Assembly (NCBI GenBank): GCA_027452065.1 | Contig: DAIDHC010000231.1 | Location: 1 to 37,232, forward strand | Origin: Bryobacterales bacterium | Lineage (GTDB): Bacteria > Acidobacteriota > Terriglobia > Bryobacterales > Bryobacteraceae | Length of the DNA: 37,232 nt | Direction of reading: 5' to 3' | Part shown: positions 37,231 to 37,232 of the stretch, one piece after another | Layout of the letters: each line of letters opens with the position of its first letter | How positions within the stretch are numbered: position 1 is the first letter of the stretch | Program-made: the position numbers and the translations under genes | Notes under the pieces: generated by a model | Database searches by the model: none | Seen by the model: only the letters and a program-made list of their open reading frames with translations | What the model was told of the DNA's origin: nothing

Positions 37231-37232
37231 AT

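Noticed and set aside
36950..37231. Minus-strand frame of 93 residues beginning [13 protein letters not shown]
   Set aside because: It is antisense to tRNA-Pro. This type of product ([20 protein letters not shown]) is a well-known false protein from tRNA antisense sequence.

Overview
The window reads as a stretch of bacterial chromosome with high GC and dense coding. Gene content and protein flavour suggest an Acidobacteriota member close to the Solibacter/Bryobacter group: a primary sigma factor beside dnaG, homodimeric AceE, a metX-metW pair, DUF885 and AsmA-like proteins, and many TPR proteins. That placement is inferred from protein style, since no rRNA is present. I see no phage, transposase, CRISPR array or toxin-antitoxin module. 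Most of the window is core metabolism and information processing; the less ordinary pieces are small metal-binding proteins, a reduced UvrC-like protein and some gene junctions.

Layout. 1-2000: a two-gene minus-strand multihaem cytochrome unit with hairpins beyond its 3' end. 2165-6072: peptide deformylase (+), then malate synthase A followed 14 bp later by a TPR protein with a C-terminal helix-turn-helix (both -). 6390-8488: adenylate kinase (+), convergent with an APC-type permease (-). 8643-13870: plus-strand metX-metW, a large TPR lipoprotein with its own promoter, and an NDP-sugar epimerase/reductase. 13877-17372: dnaG-rpoD (-), flanked by a small Cys/His protein gene (+). 17678-21964: a minus-strand run, in transcription order a 52-residue Cys-rich protein, yvcK/glmR, glmU and a 4-hydroxybutyryl-CoA dehydratase-like gene. 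22068-26890: plus-strand UvrC-like protein, pyruvate dehydrogenase E1 and an ornithine cyclodeaminase-family protein. 26925-27426: two tandem small zinc-ribbon genes (-), whose probable terminator lies inside the 3' end of the cyclodeaminase gene. 27641-30251: fabD overlapping a DUF885 lipoprotein. 30272-32944: homoserine dehydrogenase and AsmA-like protein (-). 33441-36953: an outer-membrane surface-antigen protein, a secreted unknown protein and a DUF4239-like membrane protein, separated by poorly coding gaps. The window ends with tRNA-Pro(UGG).

How the genes fit together. Homoserine dehydrogenase, MetX and MetW cover homoserine formation and its acylation for methionine synthesis, although the first lies about 20 kb from the other two. 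Malate synthase and pyruvate dehydrogenase E1 are central acetyl-CoA enzymes; isocitrate lyase, AceF and Lpd are not here. The most suggestive link is between YvcK/GlmR, a UDP-GlcNAc-binding regulator in Firmicutes, and GlmU, which makes UDP-GlcNAc: the genes overlap by 4 bp and follow a small metal-binding protein gene that has a near-consensus promoter. No complete, clearly new system is evident. The best candidates for something undescribed are that operon, the UvrC-like protein that keeps four Fe-S-type cysteines but lacks the C-terminal nuclease, and the malate synthase-regulator pair.
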